NCBI GenBank assembly: GCA_020064725.1
Contig: JAGTWJ010000007.1
Location: 1,612,001-1,676,000, forward strand
Direction of reading: 5' to 3'
DNA from: Drechslerella dactyloides
Taxonomy: Eukaryota > Ascomycota > Orbiliomycetes > Orbiliales > Orbiliaceae
Length of the DNA stretch: 64,000 nucleotides
This document shows, piece by piece, positions 58,501 through 64,000 of the stretch (position 1 is the stretch's first letter; every line of letters begins with the position of its first letter). A model generated the notes under the pieces. It made no database searches, was not told where the DNA came from, and was given only the letters and a program-made list of their open reading frames with translations. Made by a program: the position numbers and the translations under genes.

Positions 58501-60489
58501 CTGGACAGGCTGCACGAGCAGCTGAGCTGTCTCCACGAGGCGATGGAGGATCCCAAGATAGCGTTGAACTTGCTCCGAAAGTTCATCGACCCGAACCAGG
58601 CGACGTTGCGCATCGCACGGCTGATTCTAGACGGGTTCATGGCGAGCAGGGAGCCGTTTCTGCAGTGCCTGCTGCACCTGTGGAGGGCTTGGTCGATCAA
58701 GATGTTGAAGGAGAAGGCGCGGATCGCGATCGAGAACGGGTGCTTTCTGTTCGGGGTTGTGGACGAGACGGCGACGCTGAAGGGGCATTTCGAGGAAGAA
58801 CACCAGCGAATGCGCAGGATCCGCGCTCACGGCGGGCCTCTGCGCAAGGAGTTGCTACCGGAGATTTTCGTGCAGGTGCCGGACACGGCGAACAAGGGCC
58901 ATTTCAAGGTGATCGAAGGCCCGTGTCTGCTTGCGAGAAACCCGTCGCTTCACCCGGGGGATATACGCGTCGTGAATGCGATCGACTGTCCGAAGCTGCG
59001 GCACTTGAGGAACGTGGTGGTGCTGCCGCAGACGGGAGACAGACCGATTGCCAACATGTGCTCGGGCGGGGACTTGGATGGCGACGACTACATTGTGATT
59101 TGGGACGGGGACTTTTTGCCGCCCAAGGTGAACGAGGAGCCGATGGACTACACGGCGCCGCCGCCGATGCTCGCGGAGGCCGGGCGGGTTACGATCTCGG
59201 ATATCACGACGTTTTTTGTGACGTACATGAAGAACGACACGCTGGGGTCGATTGCGAACGCGCACCTGGCGACGGCGGACTATTTGGCAAACGGCGTCTT
59301 CTCCCGGCAGTGTGAGTGTTCCACGATTTGAATGCGAGTATGTGTTTTGATGCTGACTGGGTGGGCAGGCTTGGAGCTGGCGGGGCTGCATTCGCTGGCG
59401 GTGGACTTTCCGAAGACGGGAGTGTCGGCGAAGATGCCGCGGGAGCTGCGGGTGAAGAAGTGGCCGCACTTTTTCGAGAAGCACCCGGACAACCCTGGCC
59501 TGTCGTACCAGTCGACGAACGTCCTGGGCCAGCTGTACGACACGGTGGAGAGGGTTGCGTTCAAGCCGGAAGAGCGGATGGCGGGGCTGAACTTTGACGA
59601 GCGGATCCTGGGCGCGTTCGCTGACATTGAGGAGCGAGAGCTGAACGTGGCGCGGGACCTCAAGTCGCGGTACGACGAGGCGCTGCGGCGGGTGATGGGC
59701 CAGCACGGGATCGCGAGTGAGTTCGAGGTGTGGTCGACCTTTGTTCTGGCCCGGGTGACGATGGGGAGCGACTACAAGTTCCACGAGGAGATTGGGGAGA
59801 TTTGCGACGGGCTGCTGGACCGGTTTGAGCGGGAGGCGCGGGCGGAGGTGCGCACCGAAGACGAGTACAGTATGGGGAGGTTCGCGGCGGCGATGTACAC
59901 GGTGACGGATGCGGAGTACCGCGCGGCGGCGACGAAGGCGAAGGAGCGGGTGAGGGAGAGCGATGAGGAGGGCGGATTGCCGCTGATATCGTTCCCGTGG
60001 ATCTTTGCGGGGCTGCTGGGCAAGGTTGCGGGGGGCCAAGGGGTGTTTGCGCGGAGTGTGCGGACGGGGAAGTGCGAGCGGCCGCCGGCGGGGATGGCGA
60101 CGCGGATGCCGTACGGGATGGAGAACTGGAGCAAGGTTGGCGACCGGGAGCAGAGGGTCGTGCTCGAGGAGGAACGGAAGGCTGCAAAGGAGGAGGAGGC
60201 GGCAAAGGAGGAGGAGGGTATTCCAAATGGGGAGAAGAAGGAGGAAGGGCAGACTGAAGAAAAGAAGGAAGAGAAGGAAGAGAAGGAAGAAAAGGAGGAA
60301 GAGCGGGTGATTACGAAGGAGGAGAAGGGCAAGGGGAAGGAGATCGTGCGCGATGACAGCGAAGGAAGTGAGAAGTGCGAAGAGCCGGAGAGGCAGAGCG
60401 AGCGGGCGGGCGAGTGGAAGGACGGCCTTCCGCCGGCGGTGAGCTGGAATCCGCTGGTCAAGCTGGAGGATTTGCTGCGGCGTCGCTGA
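55600..60489 (+). CDS. Cellular RNA-dependent RNA polymerase (RNA silencing)
   Basis: Five exons (55600-56390, 56457-56613, 56669-58049, 58103-59311, 59369-60489) give 1552 residues from the first in-frame ATG. This start is uncertain. Residues 1-165 are Ser/Pro/Thr-rich. An RRM-like part follows (LFKLPTITTTYDIWLTFKEF, DGTPTGSGLVKF). The polymerase core has GFCFTDGCGTIS, FQFRLGGCKGILAVDP, GPCLLARNPSLHPGDIR and the catalytic GGDLDGDDY, with metal-binding DxDGD at 1100-1104. This double-psi beta-barrel family (Rdp1, QDE-1, SAD-1) copies single-stranded RNA into double-stranded RNA for Dicer, driving quelling, heterochromatin or meiotic silencing. The RRM-like lead suggests the SAD-1/Rdp1 branch rather than QDE-1. 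The last 110 residues are a Lys/Glu-rich charged tail. No Dicer or Argonaute gene is in the window. Confidence 0.92.
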
Positions 60490-60808
60490 ACGAGATCACC
60501 AACGCGTTACGATTCTCCTTGTTGTCGTTGTTGCTCCTGCTTTAAGATGCGATCACTGTTATTCCTGTTCTTATCAATAGTACTATTCAATGAATGGATG
60601 AATGAAATGAAATTGATGAATGACGAGATATGAAATGATGAGTTGGCGGTGTTGGAGTTCTCAAACGGGAGGCCGAGGCCGGCAACCAACGCGATGAGCC
60701 ATTTTAAATTTATCTTTTGCGAGTGCCCCGCGGCGGGGCATCCGATTCCTTTTCTCCCGCAGTCGATATCGAATCGATCGGTCAGCGCAATCACACGGAG
60801 CCACAACC
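60490..60808. other. Intergenic region, RdRP to ADE12
   Basis: A 319-base spacer between two genes on the same strand. It holds an ATGAA-rich stretch around 60590-60640 and the ADE12 promoter. Nothing else is seen. Confidence 0.6.
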
Positions 60809-62371
60809 ATGTCGGAGGCGGGCATCACGGTCGTTCTGGGGACGCAGTGGGGGGACGAGGGCAAGGGCAAGCTGGTCGACATTCTGTGCGGGCAGACGGA
60901 CGTCGTCGCGCGCTGCCAGGGCGGGAACAATGCCGGGCACACCATCATCGTCGACGGCGTCGCCTACGACTTTCACCTCCTGCCGTCTGGTATTTTTATA
61001 TCGTTCTCTCACTCTACGAGGGTATACGCTGACGGATGGATATATAGGACTGGTCAATCCGAAGTGCGAGAATCTGATCGGATCCGGCGTCGTCATCCAC
61101 ATGCCGTCCTTCTTCGCCGAGCTGGCGGCGGCGCACGACAAGGGCCTCGACAGCACCGAGCGGATCTTCGTCTCGAGCCGCGCCCACATCGTGCTGGACC
61201 TGCACCAGATCGTCGACGGCTTGCAGGAGGCGGCGCTGGGCAAGGCGAACGTGGGCACGACGCGCAAGGGCATCGGCCCGACATATTCGAGCAAGGCTGC
61301 GCGGTCGGGTCTGCGGATCGAGGAGCTGGATGTGCGCAAGTGGGAGGCGTTCGAGCGGCGGTTCAGGGGCGTGGTTGCTGGGATGAAGAAGATGTACGGG
61401 GAGCTGCTTGACGGGTACGACGAGGAGAAGGAGCTCAATTCTCTCAAGGTGAGTCTTTCGTTCGATCCCATCACTCATCTTTCCTATCGTGTTTGTGTTT
61501 GTGTGTGTGGTATTTTACATGCGGTGGGATGGGTGAAGTTGCTTTGAGCTCTGGTGGTGGTGATCCAAACGGCCGTTACACGGCAGGGATATTCGTACCA
61601 CCGGCGCAAAATACCACACTCGACCCAACATCGCGAGTGGACAAATACTGATTGAATGAGCAGGAGTACGCGCCGCGGATACAGCCGTACGTGGTGAACG
61701 CGGTGCCGTGGCTGGACGAGCGGCAGCGGGCGAACAAGCGGATTCTGGTGGAAGGGGCGAACGCGCTGATGCTGGACCTGGACTACGGGACGTACCCCTA
61801 CGTCACGAGCTCGAACTGCGGCATCGGCGGGGTGTTCACGGGGCTGGCCATCTCGCCGTTCCGGATCCGCGAGATCGTGGGCGTGGTCAAGGCGTACACG
61901 ACGCGCGTGGGCGGCGGGCCGTTCCCGACCGAGCAGCTGAACGAGATTGGCGAGCACCTGCAGACGGTCGGGCGCGAGGTGGGCGTGACGACGGGCCGCA
62001 AGCGGCGCTGCGGGTGGCTGGACCTGGTGGTGCTGAAGCACTCGATGATGGTCAACCATTACACGAGCCTGAATCTGACAAAGCTGGACGTGCTGGACGC
62101 GCTGCCGGAGATCAAGGTCGCGGTGGGCTACCGGCGCACGGACGACGGCTCGCCCGTGGACGCGTTCCCGCCGGATCTGTCAGTCTTAAAAGAGATCGAG
62201 CCGGTGTACGAGACGCTGCCGGGGTGGAAGAGCAGCATCGCGGGCCTGACTTCGTGGGAGGAGCTGCCGGCGGAGGCGAAGGGCTACGTCGAGTTTGTCG
62301 AGCGGTTCGTCGGGGCGCGCGTGAGCAGCGTGGGCGTCGGCCCGGCGCGCGAGAACATGCTCTTCAAGTGA
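60809..62371 (+). CDS. ADE12: Adenylosuccinate synthetase
   Basis: Three exons (60809-60989, 61048-61448, 61664-62371) give 429 residues, normal for fungi. The enzyme joins IMP and aspartate using GTP, the first committed step from IMP to AMP. The GTP/IMP-binding loop GTQWGDEGKGK is at residues 11-21. Other family blocks are QGGNNAGHTI, HIVLDLHQIVDG, GTTRKGIGPTYSSKAAR, VEGANALMLDLDYGTYPYVTSS, VGGGPFPTE, RKRRCGWLDLV and GVGPARENMLF. Intron 2 is 215 nt, long for this window. The coding sequence is strongly GC-rich at third positions, as in the neighbouring RdRP. Confidence 0.96.
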
Positions 62372-63334
62372 TTGTTTTTTCTTGTCATGTCACGACGGTG
62401 TACTAGATGGATAGAAACGTGCGTTCGCCGGATCTTTAGATGGGCTTTTTTATCATATTGCCAGTGGAGTGAAGTGTATTGCTAGTGGGGTGAATTATAT
62501 TATTCGATTATATTGCTGGTGGAGCGAATTGTATTATTCTGGAATGAACGTTATCAATGGCATGAACGGGTAGATTGCCTTTGATGGGCCCAATTTCGGC
62601 GCCCAATCTTGCTTAATCTGCGGAGCCGCATCCGAAGCTTCCCACCCGCTTCCTCCCCACAGCTCACCTAGGCAGTCACTGGATCCAAGCTCGATGTCTT
62701 TTCTGGCGGTATGTAATATGCACACTAACGACAATCACCGGAGAGAGCTCGCGTCTGTGCACCGCGCATGCACGTCTGTTTGTACAATGCAAGCACGGTA
62801 CAAGAGGCCATGTACCGCGGTCCTGCACGACGATAATCAACGGCAGGTCACGAATGGAAGCTGCCGGCTTGCGTGGGCGGCGTCGTGTCCCCGCTGCGCC
62901 CGTCCCGACGAAATTCAGGCATCTTACGAACAGCGCTCGAAAGAACCCTCGAGCGATATTTTATTTGATTCGACGATGGATAAATTGGGGACGGCAGCCT
63001 GCTCGATAGCAGGCAAAAACCCGATCGCAGCCCCGCAGTTCCAACAGTGCCAGCTGGCCGCCTCCACCGCGCCCTTCGAGATATAAAGACGGCGGTTAGT
63101 CAGCTGGCAGCTGCCGGAAGCGTCGCCCGGACACGAAACGCACATCGTCCTCGTCCTCCCTCTTGCCTCATCCACGCCCCGCATACGAAACTATACTTCC
63201 CTCCTTATCGCAGCCCTGCAGTCCCTCTCTTCCTCTCGCGACAGCTCCCCCGCCGGCTAGCGCTCTCTCCAGCCGCCGTCCTGCTGCTTCGTATTCCCCC
63301 GACCGAACGGGATTAGGGAACCCGGCGCACCGCC
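62372..63334. other. Intergenic region, ADE12 to transcription factor
   Basis: This holds the ADE12 3' end with a short degenerate tandem repeat, and a long C-rich leader region for the transcription factor gene. No further gene is seen. Confidence 0.6.
62456..62541. repeat. Degenerate tandem repeat downstream of ADE12
   Basis: About three imperfect copies of a 25-30 base unit with the core ATTGC-AGTGG-GTGAA and a TATTATTC end. It lies 85 bases after the ADE12 stop codon, so it is probably in or near the 3'UTR. Confidence 0.6.
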
Positions 63335-63934
63335 ATGGCGCGCCATCGAATCCAGCTCGACTTCCTCATGACGCCCGCCGGCGACGTCAGGGAGGTCTAC
63401 AGCTGGGCCCACATGAACCCTGCCTCCCCCGACGCCTCCACGTCCACCTCCCATTCCAATTCAAATTCCTCGGACTCCGTCGCCTCCGCCTACAGATCCG
63501 CATCCGCCAGCCAGAGCTCCAGCGGGCCCTCCCGCATCGTCGAGCTAGCCGACAACGACGCCACCACCACCACTGCTACCACCACCGCCGCCAACGACAA
63601 CCCGCGCGCTCACGTTACCGCCCCCGCCGCCAACCGCCGCCGCGCGAGCACCAGGAGGAGCTCCAGGCCGTCCACCACCACGGACGCGGACGCGGACGAA
63701 GATGACGTCGACATGGACGACGACGACGACGATGACGACGACGACGATGCGGACGACAACGAACACGACAACGACGACTCGAGCCCGCCGGACGCCAGTC
63801 GCATCCCGGTCGGCCGCCGCGCGACAACAATCCACCACCAGCGCAAGGGCCGCGGCAAGCAGGCCTTCCGCCACCGCAAGTCGCACATCAAGTCCAAGAA
63901 TGGCTGCTTCAGCTGCAAGGAGCGGCGCGTCAAG
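63335..63934 (+). CDS. Zn(II)2Cys6 transcription factor, first exon (cut by window end)
   Basis: The first exon encodes 200 residues from an ATG in a strong context (CGCCATGG). It ends at a GTGCGT donor; the window stops inside the intron, so the gene is partial. The start is Ser/Thr/Ala-rich, with an Asp/Glu/Asn tract from about residue 118 to 150. Then comes a basic segment, HRKSHIKSKNGCFSCKERRVK, with the first two cysteines of a fungal zinc cluster. The HRKS-x-NGC lead resembles the Upc2/sterol-regulator subgroup, but this is a weak hint. The product would be a nuclear DNA-binding regulator. The intron falls exactly before the third cysteine. Confidence 0.8.
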
Positions 63935-64000
63935 GTGCGTTTATTATACTTTCTTTCTTTCGCTGGATTATAATGCATCGTATTCTTTCGCGCTATGTAT

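Noticed and set aside
60005..60461. Long frames in other phases and on the minus strand over the RdRP tail
   Set aside because: They are by-products of the purine-rich Lys/Glu repeat.
55600..60489. Considered whether the RdRP is an integrated viral polymerase
   Set aside because: The DxDGD motif, double-psi barrel blocks and introns are those of the cellular silencing RdRP family; viral RdRPs use a GDD motif and a different fold.
1..64000. Looked for tRNA and rRNA genes, CRISPR arrays, LTRs and transposase relics
   Set aside because: No A/B-box pair with a cloverleaf, no spaced repeat array, and no paired long terminal repeats or transposase motifs could be read by eye. A covariance or repeat search could still find weak cases.

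Overview
This is nuclear DNA from a filamentous ascomycete (Pezizomycotina). The evidence is short GT-AG introns with CTAAC/CTGAC branch sites, fungal-type gene families (Atg29, CENP-O/Mcm21, Zn(II)2Cys6 factor, cellular RNA-dependent RNA polymerase) and telomere-like TTAGGG motifs. Several genes are intron-rich (a helicase with 9 exons, a D-lactate dehydrogenase with 13, ATG29 with 7), which may point to an early-diverging class. That placement is inference only.

Layout: 1-8.5 kb is gene-poor and full of short tetranucleotide repeats. Next come an RBR E3 ubiquitin ligase (8695-11268), a citrate-type mitochondrial carrier (11886-12839) and a Ded1/Vasa-type DEAD-box helicase (13825-16110) with a likely 5'UTR intron and a 16-bp hairpin downstream. 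CENP-O/Mcm21 (17028-18138, minus) is divergent from an acetyl-CoA transporter of the SLC33A1 family (18879-20829). A queuosine-salvage glycosylase (21452-22822, minus) is divergent from a Taz1/TRF-like telomere-binding protein (23688-26102), and their shared upstream region carries telomere-like repeats. GDT1 (26629-28009) follows. YAE1 (28881-29447, minus) and AIM11 (29640-30209) share a 192-bp promoter. ATG29 (30638-33136, minus) appears to need a 10-nt microexon.

Two more gene-poor blocks (33.1-37.6 kb and 39.9-44.0 kb) flank an unrecognised 738-residue protein (37602-39893). Then follow RPS4 (44036-45239), HOM2 aspartate-semialdehyde dehydrogenase (45962-47295) and DLD1 D-lactate dehydrogenase (47818-50679, minus). 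After a third gene-poor block come a cellular RdRP of the RNA-silencing type (55600-60489), ADE12 adenylosuccinate synthetase (60809-62371) and the first exon of a Zn(II)2Cys6 transcription factor cut by the window edge (63335-63934).

The genes are mostly conserved housekeeping genes and do not form a metabolic cluster or an obvious multi-gene defence island. The main novelty candidates are the ATG29 microexon, the telomeric motif upstream of the telomere-binding protein, the orphan protein, the unresolved N-terminus of the RdRP and the long N-terminus of the RBR ligase. All splice models were built by hand from consensus signals, reading frame and family conservation. Each full model sums to a multiple of three, but none is checked against transcripts.
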